Program-made: the position numbers and the translations under genes
Notes under the pieces: generated by a model
Databases searched by the model: none
What the model saw: the letters and a program-made list of their open reading frames with translations, nothing else
Told to the model about the DNA's origin: nothing
Assembly: GCF_007829885.1 (NCBI RefSeq)
Contig: NZ_VIWW01000001.1
Span: forward strand, 4,216,001 to 4,280,000
Source of the DNA: Streptomyces brevispora
GTDB taxonomy: Bacteria; Actinomycetota; Actinomycetes; Streptomycetales; Streptomycetaceae
Reading direction: 5' to 3'
Length of the DNA: 64,000 nucleotides
Shown here: positions 16,955 to 26,027 of the stretch, in pieces
Numbering within the stretch: position 1 is the first letter of the stretch
How the letters are laid out: every line of letters starts with the position of its first letter

Positions 16955-19264
16955 TTGAGTCGTGAAACTGACAGTTCGTCCTCCGGGCCCCAGGGCCGCG
17001 GGGGAGCCGCGTATCCCTCGGGTACGCCGCCGTACGGATCCCGCCAGTATCCGTCGCTGCACCCTTCGCAGGATGCCCCGGAGGAGACCCCGGAGCCTGC
17101 GGATCCGCCTCAGCCCGAAGAGCCGAGGACCGAGACGACGCTGACGACGCGCATCCGGATCAACATCCCCGGTTCGCGTCCGATCCCACCGGTTGTCATG
17201 CGTACGCCCATGAGTGACGCGGACGGCGGTTCCGGCGGCGAGCGCACCGGCAGCATCCCGCGTCCGGGCACCTCCACGCCCAACGGCGCGCAGGGAGCAC
17301 CGGCCGCACCGGGACCCGAGGCGAGAGACGGGTCCGCCGCCGCGGCGGACCCCGCCGCCGAGAAGCCGGCCAGGGAGAAGAGCGGCAGCGACTGGTTCGC
17401 GCCGCGCAAGCCCCCGGCGGGCACCACGGCGGATACGTCCGCGACCGCTCCGACGGGTACGCCGTCGTCCGGTGGCGGTACGAATGGTGCGGGCTTCTCC
17501 GCCACGGGTTCCGGTGGCGGTACGAATGGTGCGGGCTTCTCCGCCACGGGTTCCGGTGGCGGTACGAATGGTGCGGGCTTCTCCGCCACGGGTTCCGGTG
17601 GCGGTACGAACGGTGCGGGCTTCTCCGCCACCGGCCCCGGCGGCCGCGCGGACGATCCCGGAGCCGACCGGGCCACCCCGCCCGCCGGCCCGCGCGCCGA
17701 TCTGCCGTACTTCTCGGACGGCCCGCCGCGCACGGGCGAGCCGGGCGAGCCCGGCTCCGACGAGTTCGGCGCCGACGGCCCCGGCGGGCCGCGCTCCACG
17801 CCGAACCTCGGCATCCGTACGCCGGGCCCGTCCGGGCCCACCACGGGACCGGGCACCGGCACCTCCCCGCTCACCCCGAACCTCGACGGACCGGGCCCCT
17901 TCGGCTCGGGGCCGGGCGGGCCGGTCGGTCCGGGCGGTCCGGTCGGTCCGGGCGGGACGCAGCCTCCCGGTGGCCCCGGTGGCCCCGGTGGCCCCGGTGG
18001 TCCTGCGGCGCGGATGTCCGACGACACCGCGATCCTCACGCCCCAGTTCCCGGCCGCAGGCCCCGGTTCCGGACCTGGTTCCGGGCCCGGTTCCGGCTCC
18101 GGTGACAACGTCTCGGGTGACACGCTGACCAGCGGCATCCCCGTGGTGCCGTCGGAGCGCCGCTCGACGCGGAACTCGCCGTTCCCGGGCCCCGATCTGA
18201 CACCGCGGACCCCGGACAACCCGATGGGTACCGGGCCGGCCGGACCGGGAGGGTTCGCGGACCAGACGTCCGGGCCTGCCGCCCCGCAGCCCGCCTCGGC
18301 GAAGGCCCCGGCGAAGAAGGGCCGTTCGAAGCTGGTCCTGCTCTGCGTGGCCGCGGTCTGCGTGCTCGGGGTCGCGTACGGCGCCGGGCTGCTGATGAAC
18401 CACTCCGACGTCCCCAAGGGCACCACCGTCCTCGGCGTCGACATCGGCGGCGGCACGAAGGAGGACGGTGTCGAGAAGCTGGACGCCGCTCTCGGTGAAC
18501 GCGCCAAGGCCCCGCTCAAGCTGAGTGTGGACGGCAAGGACACGCAGCTCCCACCGGACAAGGCCGGACTCGCCCTGGACAGCCAGGCGACCGTGCGCTC
18601 CGCGGCGGGCAGCGACTACAACCCGGTCTCCGTCATCCGCTCCCTCTTCGGCGGCAAGCGCGCCATCGAACCGGTGTTCCCGGTCGACGAGGAGAAGCTC
18701 GGGGTCGCGCTGACCGACCTGGCCGGTGCCTCCGGCACGGCCAGCGACGGCACGATCAAGTTCGTACCGGGCAAGGCCGTCGCCGTACCGGGCAAGGCGG
18801 GCAAGGCGCTCGACGTCAACAAGTCGATGGGCTCGGTCCGGGACGCCTACCGCGCCCAGGTGGAGACGGGCCGTGCGGCCACCGTCCAACTGCCGGTCAC
18901 CACCCGCCAGCCCACCATCGACCAGGCCGAACTGAACCGGGCGATGAAGGCGTTCGCGGAGCCCGCGATGTCCGGCGTGATCGTGATCAAGGCGGGACCG
19001 AAGTCGATCCCGTTCGGACCGGCCAAGTCGCTGCCGCAGATCCTCTCGATGGTGCCGATCGACGGCAAGCTCGTCGATCACTACGACAAGAAGGCCATCG
19101 AAACCCTCTGCGCCGGCGTTTTCGACGGCATCATGATCACCAAGGGCGACGGTGCGAAGCACCAGCTCAGCCCGGACGACGTGGCCTTCGCCATGAAGGG
19201 CGCGCTGATGGGCAAGACCCCCGTCGAGCGGACCGTCACGATCGACCTCGGCGGCAACGGCTGA
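16955..19264 (+). CDS. Membrane-anchored protein with Pro/Gly-rich cytoplasmic region and VanW/YoaR-type peptidoglycan-binding-like domain
   Basis: A 769-aa protein from a TTG start (16955) with GGGAGAA about 8 bases before it. Residues 1 to about 450 are low complexity, rich in Pro, Gly, Ser and Thr, and include four tandem copies of a 14-residue unit. One membrane helix (KLVLLCVAAVCVLGVAYGAGL, about 457-477) follows a basic KKGRSK stretch. The outside portion resembles the putative peptidoglycan-binding domain of VanW/YoaR proteins: VLGVDIGGGTKEDGVEKL, then LALDSQATVRSAAGSD, with a second half before the C-terminus. The orientation is inferred: long disordered tail inside, wall-facing domain outside. 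A perfect hairpin terminator follows. Confidence 0.8.
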   Translation: MSRETDSSSSGPQGRGGAAYPSGTPPYGSRQYPSLHPSQDAPEETPEPADPPQPEEPRTETTLTTRIRINIPGSRPIPPVVMRTPMSDADGGSGGERTGSIPRPGTSTPNGAQGAPAAPGPEARDGSAAAADPAAEKPAREKSGSDWFAPRKPPAGTTADTSATAPTGTPSSGGGTNGAGFSATGSGGGTNGAGFSATGSGGGTNGAGFSATGSGGGTNGAGFSATGPGGRADDPGADRATPPAGPRADLPYFSDGPPRTGEPGEPGSDEFGADGPGGPRSTPNLGIRTPGPSGPTTGPGTGTSPLTPNLDGPGPFGSGPGGPVGPGGPVGPGGTQPPGGPGGPGGPGGPAARMSDDTAILTPQFPAAGPGSGPGSGPGSGSGDNVSGDTLTSGIPVVPSERRSTRNSPFPGPDLTPRTPDNPMGTGPAGPGGFADQTSGPAAPQPASAKAPAKKGRSKLVLLCVAAVCVLGVAYGAGLLMNHSDVPKGTTVLGVDIGGGTKEDGVEKLDAALGERAKAPLKLSVDGKDTQLPPDKAGLALDSQATVRSAAGSDYNPVSVIRSLFGGKRAIEPVFPVDEEKLGVALTDLAGASGTASDGTIKFVPGKAVAVPGKAGKALDVNKSMGSVRDAYRAQVETGRAATVQLPVTTRQPTIDQAELNRAMKAFAEPAMSGVIVIKAGPKSIPFGPAKSLPQILSMVPIDGKLVDHYDKKAIETLCAGVFDGIMITKGDGAKHQLSPDDVAFAMKGALMGKTPVERTVTIDLGGNG
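17468..17635 (+). repeat. Four tandem 42-bp repeats inside the Pro/Gly-rich gene
   Basis: Four head-to-tail 42-base units encode SGGGTNGAGFSATG. The first three copies are identical; the last differs at a few bases (AAC for AAT, ACCGGC at the end). Such an in-frame minisatellite is prone to length variation between strains. Confidence 0.92.
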
Positions 19265-19284
19265 CACCGGCCCGCACCGCACAC

Positions 19285-19320
19285 CACCGCCCCCGGCCGG
19301 ACCCCCGGCCGGGGGCGGTG
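19285..19320. terminator. Hairpin terminator, 16-bp perfect stem
   Basis: Arms of CACCGCCCCCGGCCGG and its exact complement, separated by a 4-base ACCC loop, begin 20 bases after the stop codon of the preceding gene. Confidence 0.85.
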
Positions 19321-19321
19321 C

Positions 19322-19350
19322 CATGTCCCGTACGACATGACATCTGTCAT
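19322..19350. promoter_or_regulatory. Overlapping inverted repeats upstream of the ABC exporter/two-component operon
   Basis: Two overlapping dyads: CATGTC-N6-GACATG (19322-19339) and ATGACA-TC-TGTCAT (19337-19350), together a run of four ATGAC/GTCAT half sites. They lie 60-88 bases before the ABC ATPase ATG. Position and symmetry suit binding of a dimeric NarL/DesR-type regulator such as the one encoded at 22269-22880; this is inference. Confidence 0.45.
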
Positions 19351-19409
19351 CCCGGATTCACGACCCGTGACCCTGCCGGGCGCGCGCCCCGTTCCGCCAC
19401 GCTGGACGC

Positions 19410-20348
19410 ATGACAACGACAGCCCCCGAAGTCACCGCGGCCAAAGCAGCCGTGGTCAGCTTCGACCAGGTCAGCAAGGCCTACGGCGTTGTACGCGCCG
19501 TGGACGGGCTCACCCTCGACCTGCGCCCCGGCGAGACCGTGGCGCTCCTCGGGCCCAACGGCGCCGGCAAGTCCTCCGCCCTCGACCTCCTCCTCGGCCT
19601 GCGCACCGCCGACTCCGGGACCGTCCGGCTCTTCGGCACGACCCCGCAGGCGGCCATCGCGGCCGGCCGCGTCGGCGCGATGCTGCAGACCGGCGGCCTG
19701 ATGGAGGACGTCACGGTCGAGGAACTGGTCCGGCTCGTCTGCGGCCTGCACCCCAAGCCCTACCCGGTGATCGAGGTGCTGTCGCGGGCCGGTATCGCGT
19801 CGATCGCCGGCCGCATGGTCAACAAGCTCTCCGGCGGCCAGGAGCAGCGCGTCCGGTTCGCGCTCGCCACCGCCGGGGCCAACGACCTGATCGTGCTCGA
19901 CGAGCCGACCACCGGGATGGACGTCACCGCCCGAAAGGCCTTCTGGGCCACCATGCGCGAGCAGGCCGACCAGGGCCGCACCATCCTGTTCGCCACCCAT
20001 TACCTCGAAGAGGCCGACGCCATCGCCGACCGCGTCCTGGTCCTGCACAAGGGCCGGATGCTCGCCGACGGCACCGCGGCCGAGATCAAGGCCAGGGCCG
20101 GCGCCCGCCGGATCTCCTTCGAACTGGAAGGACCGGTCGACGAAGAGGCCCTGCGCGCACTGCCGTTCCTCTCCACGCTCGACGTCACCGGCCACCGGGT
20201 CCGTATCCAGTCGCACGACGCCGACGCGACCGTGCACGCCCTCTACGGCCTGGGCCTCTACCCGCGTGAGCTCGAAGTCACGGGACTCGGACTCGAACAG
20301 GCCTTCGTCGCCATTACCGAGGCCGAGGAGGCCAGGACCGCATGCTGA
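19410..20348 (+). CDS. ABC exporter ATP-binding protein (DrrA/CcmA-like)
   Basis: ATPase of 312 aa with Walker A GPNGAGKSS (about 48-56), Q-loop LQTGG, signature LSGGQEQR, Walker B LIVLDEPTTGMD and switch His in FATHYLEE. A C-terminal extension of about 80 residues is typical of ABC-2 type drug or lipid exporters. The partner permease overlaps its end by 7 bases, followed by a histidine kinase and response regulator, all coupled. This organisation is common for exporters sensing envelope or membrane stress, or antibiotics. The substrate cannot be read from sequence. Confidence 0.93.
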   Translation: MTTTAPEVTAAKAAVVSFDQVSKAYGVVRAVDGLTLDLRPGETVALLGPNGAGKSSALDLLLGLRTADSGTVRLFGTTPQAAIAAGRVGAMLQTGGLMEDVTVEELVRLVCGLHPKPYPVIEVLSRAGIASIAGRMVNKLSGGQEQRVRFALATAGANDLIVLDEPTTGMDVTARKAFWATMREQADQGRTILFATHYLEEADAIADRVLVLHKGRMLADGTAAEIKARAGARRISFELEGPVDEEALRALPFLSTLDVTGHRVRIQSHDADATVHALYGLGLYPRELEVTGLGLEQAFVAITEAEEARTAC

Positions 20349-21097
20349 ACCTCTTCTCGTGGGCACTCATCAGGCTCGAAGTGACCCGCACCCTGCGGAA
20401 CAAGAAGTTCATGTTCTTCTCGGTCATCTACCCGTCGGTGCTCTACGTGCTGATCTCCAGCACCCAGAACACGACCGACAAGGTGCCGCACACCGATCTG
20501 ACCCTGCAGTCCTTCTTCATGGTCTCGATGGCCTCCTTCGGCGCGCTGACCGCCGTCCTGATGGGCAACAGCGAGCGCATCGCCAAGGAGCGCGAGAAGG
20601 GCTGGGTCCGCCAGCTCCGGCTGACCGCGCTGCCCGGCCACGGCTACGTCCTGGCCAAGATCGCCGGCGCCGCGATGGTCACCCTGCCGTGCATCGTGGT
20701 CGTCTTCATCGTCGCCGCGTCCGCCAAGCACGTACGGTTCGACCTCTGGCAGTGGCTGGCCCTGACCGGCCTCATCTGGGCCGGTTCGCTGGTCTTCGCC
20801 GCCCTCGGCGTCGCCATCGGCTATCTCGCCAGCGGTGACGCGGTCCGCCCGATCACCATGATCGTCTACTTTGGGCTGTCGATCCTCGGCGGCCTGTGGA
20901 TGCCGACCTCGACCTTCCCGCAGTGGATCCAGAACATCTCCGAATGGCTGCCCACGCACGCGTACGCTGCACTCGGCCAGGCCGTCGAGATGGGCGGCGC
21001 GCCGCACGGCAGGGATGTCGCGATCCTGTGCGTGTACTTCCTGCTCTTCGCGGGGGGCGCGGCCCATCTCTACCGGAAGGACACCTTGAAGGCGTGA
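20342..21097 (+). CDS. ABC-2 type exporter permease
   Basis: Membrane subunit (251 aa) pairing with the preceding ATPase. It begins LFSWALIRLEVTRTLRNKKF, the amphipathic N-terminus of ABC-2 permeases, and has six hydrophobic segments. The conserved loop ERIAKEREKGWVRQLRLT contacts the ATPase. WMPTSTFPQWIQNISEWLPT near the end is the usual periplasmic segment before the last helix. The start ATG overlaps the ATPase stop, and the kinase GTG overlaps its own stop. Confidence 0.92.
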   Translation: MLNLFSWALIRLEVTRTLRNKKFMFFSVIYPSVLYVLISSTQNTTDKVPHTDLTLQSFFMVSMASFGALTAVLMGNSERIAKEREKGWVRQLRLTALPGHGYVLAKIAGAAMVTLPCIVVVFIVAASAKHVRFDLWQWLALTGLIWAGSLVFAALGVAIGYLASGDAVRPITMIVYFGLSILGGLWMPTSTFPQWIQNISEWLPTHAYAALGQAVEMGGAPHGRDVAILCVYFLLFAGGAAHLYRKDTLKA

Positions 21098-22272
21098 ACG
21101 AGGACGAGATCCCGGCGGACCTGGGGAGCCGGCCGACGAACGCCAAGCAGTTCCGGATGAAGCTGCTGTGGATCGGCATCTGGCTCGCCTTCATGAGCGC
21201 GCCGGTCAAGGACCTCGCCGACGGCGGCCACACCCGGTGGGCGACCGTCCTGGGCACACTCGGTCTGCTGGTCTTCGGGGGCAGTTATCTGGTCCTGGTC
21301 TTCCAGTACACGTCGAAGGCCCTCGACCCGCTCCGGGTCCGCTCCGCGCTCGCCTTCCTCGGGGTCCTGGCCACCGCACTGGCCCTGACGATGGGCGTTT
21401 CCTGGCTGGTCCTGTTCGTGTACGTCTCCGTCTCCGTCGGGGCCACCCTGCCGCTGACGACCTCCCGCTGGCTGATCCCCGCGGTCACCGCCCTGCTGGT
21501 CGCCATCGGCACCGCTCAGGAGCACCCGCGCGAGGTCATCACCGCGCTGGTCTTCCCCGCGCTGCTCGGCGGGTTCGCGATGACCGGCGTCCGGCAGATG
21601 ATCCGCACCACGATCGAGCTCCGCGAGGCCCGCGCCACCGTCGCCCAGCTCGCGGCCAACGAGGAGCGGCTGCGGCTGGCCCGGGATCTGCACGACCTGC
21701 TCGGCCACTCCCTCTCCCTGATCACCCTCAAGAGCGAACTGGCCGGGCGGATGCTCCCCGACCACCCCGAGCAGGCGGCCGCGCAGGTCGCCGACATCGA
21801 ACAGGTCAGCCGGCAGGCCCTGGTGGACGTACGCAGCGCCGTCACCGGCTACCGCCGCCCGACCCTCCCCGGCGAACTGGCCGGTGCCCGCACCGCGCTC
21901 GCCGCCGCGGGCATCCTCGCCGACGTCCCGGCCGAGGCCCCCGACGGCGTCCCCGAGAAGACCGAGGAAGTGCTCGCCTGGGCGCTGCGGGAGGCCGTCA
22001 CCAATGTCGTACGCCACAGCGGCGCCCGGCACTGCACCGTGACCCTCGCCCCGCGCCAGACCCTCGACGGCCGCATCCTCGAACTCACCGTCGCCGACGA
22101 CGGCCGCGGCGCCTCCGGTACGAAGCCGGGCAACGGCCTCACCGGCATCGCCGAACGCCTCGCCACGGTCGACGGGACGCTGACGACCCGGGCCACCGAC
22201 TCCCGTTCCGGGAAGGGCTTCACCACAGCCCTCGGCGTGCCGCTCGAATCCGGCCTAGGATCCCAGGAATGA
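21094..22272 (+). CDS. Sensor histidine kinase, DesK/NarX (HisKA_3) type
   Basis: A 392-aa kinase starting at GTG 21094, which overlaps the permease stop (GTGA). Five or six membrane helices fill residues 25-165 and there is no large extracellular domain, so it probably senses within the membrane, like DesK. The phosphorylation site is in LARDLHDLLGHSLSLITLK (His near 200). The ATPase part has EAVTNVVRHSGARHCTV, VADDGRG and NGLTGIAERL. The ATGA overlap with the response regulator gene indicates a cognate pair. Confidence 0.93.
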   Translation: MNEDEIPADLGSRPTNAKQFRMKLLWIGIWLAFMSAPVKDLADGGHTRWATVLGTLGLLVFGGSYLVLVFQYTSKALDPLRVRSALAFLGVLATALALTMGVSWLVLFVYVSVSVGATLPLTTSRWLIPAVTALLVAIGTAQEHPREVITALVFPALLGGFAMTGVRQMIRTTIELREARATVAQLAANEERLRLARDLHDLLGHSLSLITLKSELAGRMLPDHPEQAAAQVADIEQVSRQALVDVRSAVTGYRRPTLPGELAGARTALAAAGILADVPAEAPDGVPEKTEEVLAWALREAVTNVVRHSGARHCTVTLAPRQTLDGRILELTVADDGRGASGTKPGNGLTGIAERLATVDGTLTTRATDSRSGKGFTTALGVPLESGLGSQE

Positions 22273-22880
22273 GCATGATCAGACTCCTCCTCGCCGAGGA
22301 CCAGTCCATGGTGCGCGAGGCCCTGGCGGCGCTGCTCGGCCTGGAACCCGACATCGAGGTGGTCGCACAGGTCGCCCGCGGTGACGAGGTGCTGGCCGCG
22401 GCCCGGGAACACGAAGTCGACGTGGCCCTCCTGGACATCGAGATGCCCGGCATGACGGGCATCGACGCGGCGGCCGAGCTGCACCGCGAACTCCCGGACG
22501 TCAAGATCGTCGTCGTCACCACCTTCGGCCGCCCCGGCTACCTCCGCCGTGCGATGGAGTCGGGCGCGGACGCGTTCCTGGTGAAGGACGCCCCGGCGTC
22601 CCAACTCGCCCAGGTGGTACGCAAGGTGCTCACCGGCGAACGCGTCATCGACCCCGCCCTCGCGGCCGCCGCCCTCGCCGACGGGGCCAGCCCGCTGACC
22701 GACCGGGAGCGCGAGGTGCTGCGCACGGCGGCGGACGGCTCGACCAACGCGGAGATCGCCGAGGTGCTGCACCTGTCCCGGGGCACGGTCCGCAACTACC
22801 TCTCGATGGCGATCCAGAAGATGGCGGCGCGCAACAGGGCGGAGGCGGTGCGGATGGCGCGGGAGAAGGGGTGGCTGTAG
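22269..22880 (+). CDS. NarL/FixJ-family response regulator
   Basis: Response regulator of 203 aa. The receiver domain has acidic AED, the phosphoacceptor in LLDIEMPG (Asp56) and the Lys of FLVKDAP. The C-terminal LuxR-type helix-turn-helix is seen in LTDREREVLRTAADG and NAEIAEVLHLSRGTVRNYL. It resembles DesR/LiaR regulators and is expected to control the upstream ABC exporter operon. The inverted repeats at 19322-19350 are a candidate site. The start overlaps the kinase stop; an alternative ATG lies two codons later. Confidence 0.93.
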   Translation: MSMIRLLLAEDQSMVREALAALLGLEPDIEVVAQVARGDEVLAAAREHEVDVALLDIEMPGMTGIDAAAELHRELPDVKIVVVTTFGRPGYLRRAMESGADAFLVKDAPASQLAQVVRKVLTGERVIDPALAAAALADGASPLTDREREVLRTAADGSTNAEIAEVLHLSRGTVRNYLSMAIQKMAARNRAEAVRMAREKGWL

Positions 22881-22908
22881 CCGGGGCGCGGGCCGGCGAC
22901 CGTACGGC

Positions 22909-23913
22909 TCAGAGGGTGGCCGTGGTCTGCTCGCCGCTCGCGCTTCCGTCCAGCCACTGCGACCAGGACAGGTTGAAGGAGGCGTAGCCGTTGTCGGCGG
23001 GTGCCTTGGCACGCGGGGAACCGGTGACGGTGACGGGGTCGCCCTGCTTGACCTGGCCGTAGAACCACTTCGCGTCGGAGAGCGAGAGGTGGACGCAGCC
23101 GTGCGAGCCGCGGGCGCTGCCGCTGCCCGGGTTGGTGTCGCCGGTGGAGAAGTGGACGTAGGTGCCCGACTGGGTGAGGTGGACGTCCCAGGGCAGGGTC
23201 AGGTCGTAGTAGTTCGCATTGCCCTTGTCGCAGCTGATGCCGACGCTGCAGGACGTCATGTGGACCTTCTCCTGCTTGTCGATCACCGCCATCGTGCCGT
23301 TCCAGGTGGGGTATTCGGCGCTGCCCGCGTTGATGGAGAGCGTCCGGACCGGGGCGCCGTTACGGGTGACCTTCATGGTGTGACCGGTGACCGAGGCGTC
23401 GGCGCGGACGTCGTCCCCGATGGTGAAGGAGTGGGTGTAGCCGTGCGTGCCGTAGCGGCCGCTGCCGTTGGGGACGTCCTTCAGATCGGCGTTGATCCGC
23501 ACCTTGGTGCCGGACTTCCAGTAGTTCTGCGGACGCCAGTCGACCCGCTTGTCGCCCATCCAGTGCCAGGCACCGGTGGTGGGGACCGAGGCGGAGACCT
23601 TGAGGTGCTTCTCGATGTTCGCGCGGGCCGCGGTGGCCACCGGGTTGGTGAAGACCACGGAGACCGGCATGGCGACGCCGACCGTCGCCTTGTCCAGCGG
23701 TGTGATCGTCTCCAGCAGCATCGGCGGACCCGAGGGGCGCGTGTGTGACGGCGAGGGGTGCGCGCTCGCGGATGCCCGGCCGGAGGAGCCGCCCTTGGCG
23801 CCCCCGTTCGTGGAGTCGGCCGAGGCCGACCCGTGTCCGCCGCAAGCGCTGGTCCCCGCGAGTACCGCGCTCACCAGCAACGCGATCCCTATAACGCCCT
23901 TGCCCCGCCGCAT
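22909..23913 (-). CDS. L,D-transpeptidase lipoprotein (YkuD domain with Ig-like domain)
   Basis: Cell-wall cross-linking enzyme forming 3-3 bonds between meso-diaminopimelate residues of peptidoglycan stems. The ATG at 23913 has GGAG about 8 bases before it; an upstream in-frame GTG at 23934 lacks a site. The N-terminus (IGIALLVSAVLAGTSAC) is a lipoprotein signal, then a Ser/Gly/Pro linker. Next comes an Ig-like domain (TPLDKATVGVAMPVSVVF). The YkuD domain ends in the active-site motif GSHGCVHLS (Cys nucleophile, His), with YVHFST upstream. The Trp-rich tail (NLSWSQWLDG) is typical of actinobacterial Ldt proteins. 334 aa. Confidence 0.93.
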   Translation of the reverse strand: MRRGKGVIGIALLVSAVLAGTSACGGHGSASADSTNGGAKGGSSGRASASAHPSPSHTRPSGPPMLLETITPLDKATVGVAMPVSVVFTNPVATAARANIEKHLKVSASVPTTGAWHWMGDKRVDWRPQNYWKSGTKVRINADLKDVPNGSGRYGTHGYTHSFTIGDDVRADASVTGHTMKVTRNGAPVRTLSINAGSAEYPTWNGTMAVIDKQEKVHMTSCSVGISCDKGNANYYDLTLPWDVHLTQSGTYVHFSTGDTNPGSGSARGSHGCVHLSLSDAKWFYGQVKQGDPVTVTGSPRAKAPADNGYASFNLSWSQWLDGSASGEQTTATL

Positions 23914-24019
23914 GTCCTGCTCCACTCGCGTCACTACTTCAAGGATTCAACATGTGTAGAGACATGGAGCCGACCGGTGCGGTTGCGGACGGTGCGTAAA
24001 GCGCGTGCCAAGTTCGCGG

Positions 24020-24054
24020 TGTGCCGTGTGCCGTGTGCCGTGTCCGGTGTTCCT
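24020..24054. repeat. Short heptamer tandem repeat (GTGTGCC)
   Basis: Three exact copies of GTGTGCC are followed by two degenerate copies (GTGTCCG, GTGTTCC) in the noncoding stretch between the L,D-transpeptidase and the GH55-like gene. Confidence 0.7.
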
Positions 24055-24176
24055 GTGCGCGGTGGAGAGGAAGCCCCGACAGCGGTGTGCTCCGTCATGC
24101 GTCGACGGGGCACACCGCGCTTCCTGGACGGGGCCGGGTCCACCCGTTGGCGACCCGGCCCGCACCACGCGTCTTC

Positions 24177-25976
24177 CTACGGGAAGGACACCACGTTCGA
24201 CGGGACGGTGGTCGTCCCCGACGTGGGTGATCCGGTGGTGTTGATGACGTGTTCGTACTGGCCCTGGCCGCCGAGAGAGACGACGAGCAGGTCGTGGAAC
24301 TTCACTCCGGGCTTCACCGGTGCTGCGAAGCCGTGGTCCTGGCGGATGGTCGGGTCCACGTTGAAGTAGCAGTAGCTGCCCAGGCCCCAGCCCTCGTGGG
24401 TGGTCACGGAGTCGTCGACCTTGTAGGCCGCGTACCCCTTGGTGTCACCGTTCTGGACGGCCGCCTGGTTCGGGGCGTCGTACGCCTTCTCGTTCTGGAA
24501 GAAGATCGTCTTGCCGTTCTCGCCGGACCAGCGGACGTCGTACTTGTTGAAGTGCTCGACGAACAGCCCGGTCGCCAGCACGTTGTCACCGTTGACCTGG
24601 AGGCCGTAGTCGGACCGGTTGGTCTCCCAGCCGACGCCCTCGCCGTGGTCGGCGCGCCACAGCCAGGTGTGGTCGATGATCGTGTCGTTGCTGTTGATCA
24701 CCATGCCGGTGGTGGCCTTGCCCGCACCCGCGCCGCCGACCCGCACGAACACGTCCTGCAGTGACGTCGGGTTGTCCGCGTGGCTCGCGGACGCGCCCTC
24801 CGGGCCGACCTCGATCAGCGACTCGGAGTTGGTGGAACCGGCGTCGACGAGGAGGCCGGCGAGCTTCACGCCGTCCACGTCACCGACCTTGATGGCCGTG
24901 ACCCCGTTGTCCGGGATGATCGTGGCGAGACCCAGGCCCAGCACGACCGTGTTGGCGCGGTCGATGTCGATCGTCTGGTTCACGTGGTAGACACCGGGCG
25001 TGAACAGCAGGTGCAGACCCTGCTGCACCGCCGCGTTGATCGTCTCGGCGGTCGCGCCGGGCTTGACCACGTAGAACTGGTCCAGCGGTATCGACTCGCC
25101 TTGCGGCGTGCCGTTGCCCCACGAGACACCGCGTGCGTTGGTGCGCTTGGCGGGGACGAACACCTTGTAGTCGTTGCCGTCCAGGTACAGGAACGGCTTC
25201 TCGCGGGAGACCGGGGTGTTGTCGAGGGTGGTGTAGGGCGGCTCAGGGAAGCTCTGGGCGGGTGCGCCCTCGACGCCGGAGAACGTCATGTTCCAGACGC
25301 CGTTGCCCCAGCTGCCGATCGAGCTGTCGCGGGTGTACCACTGCTGCTGCGAGTACGGCGCGACCTGACCGTCGATCTTGCTGTCGGCGATGTACCCGCC
25401 GCTCGCCCAGCCGTAGCCGTCGGGGGCCAGGTTCAGCCCGCCCTTGACGTGCATCCGGCGGAACGGGGCGGCCTGGGAGACGGCCCAACGGTCCGTGCCG
25501 TTCACCGGGTTGAGCGCCAGGTTCTCCGCCGAGCGCCAGAAGTTCTGGGTGGCGTTCCCGTTGAACCAGCCCGCGTCGACGGTCACATCACCGTTGAACG
25601 TGGTGTCGTCCGGCTTGAGACCGAGACCCGCGATCGAGGTGTAGAAGCCGATCTGCGCGTTGATGTTGTTGTACGTGCCCGGCTTGAACATCAGCGCGTA
25701 GCGGCGGGTGCCGAACTGCGCCGACTCCTGCTGCTTGAACACCTCGTCGACCTTGGCCTGGATGTCAGGCATCGACGGATCGAAGACCATGACGTTCGGA
25801 CCGAGATCGCCGCCGCCCTCGATGGCCTGCGCGTGCGCGCCGAAGGCGTTCTGCGCCGTGGGGACGGCCATGAGGAGCGAAACGGCGAACGCGGCGAACC
25901 CGAACGTCCGGGTACGGCGCCTGCGACGCGGCGCGGTGGGGGTTTCCATGAAGGTTTCCGTGGGGGGAACATGCAT
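24177..25976 (-). CDS. Secreted GH55-like beta-helix protein (exo-beta-1,3-glucanase-like; often misannotated coagulation factor 5/8 domain)
   Basis: A 599-aa secreted protein. ATG 25976 is preferred because AGGAGA lies about 10 bases upstream and the operator sits just beyond; a further ATG at 25949 is possible. An Arg-rich n-region (RRRRRTRTFGF), a hydrophobic core and a probable cleavage near AFGAHA form the signal peptide. The body has right-handed beta-helix features, with paired segments YALMFKPGTYNNIN and HLLFTPGVYHVNQTID in the two halves. The ending VSLGGQGQYEHVINTTG resembles glycoside hydrolase family 55 proteins. Catalytic residues cannot be assigned by eye. The tandem LacI-type operator upstream supports a sugar-controlled hydrolase. 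Confidence 0.75.
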   Translation of the reverse strand: MHVPPTETFMETPTAPRRRRRTRTFGFAAFAVSLLMAVPTAQNAFGAHAQAIEGGGDLGPNVMVFDPSMPDIQAKVDEVFKQQESAQFGTRRYALMFKPGTYNNINAQIGFYTSIAGLGLKPDDTTFNGDVTVDAGWFNGNATQNFWRSAENLALNPVNGTDRWAVSQAAPFRRMHVKGGLNLAPDGYGWASGGYIADSKIDGQVAPYSQQQWYTRDSSIGSWGNGVWNMTFSGVEGAPAQSFPEPPYTTLDNTPVSREKPFLYLDGNDYKVFVPAKRTNARGVSWGNGTPQGESIPLDQFYVVKPGATAETINAAVQQGLHLLFTPGVYHVNQTIDIDRANTVVLGLGLATIIPDNGVTAIKVGDVDGVKLAGLLVDAGSTNSESLIEVGPEGASASHADNPTSLQDVFVRVGGAGAGKATTGMVINSNDTIIDHTWLWRADHGEGVGWETNRSDYGLQVNGDNVLATGLFVEHFNKYDVRWSGENGKTIFFQNEKAYDAPNQAAVQNGDTKGYAAYKVDDSVTTHEGWGLGSYCYFNVDPTIRQDHGFAAPVKPGVKFHDLLVVSLGGQGQYEHVINTTGSPTSGTTTVPSNVVSFP

Positions 25977-26027
25977 AGACGTACGTCTCCTGAGTCGTGG
26001 TTGGGGTGACACGACGAGCTTCCCCGG

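Noticed and set aside
17468..17635. CRISPR or mobile-element repeat
   Set aside because: Units are directly adjacent without spacers and encode an in-frame 14-residue repeat within a large gene.
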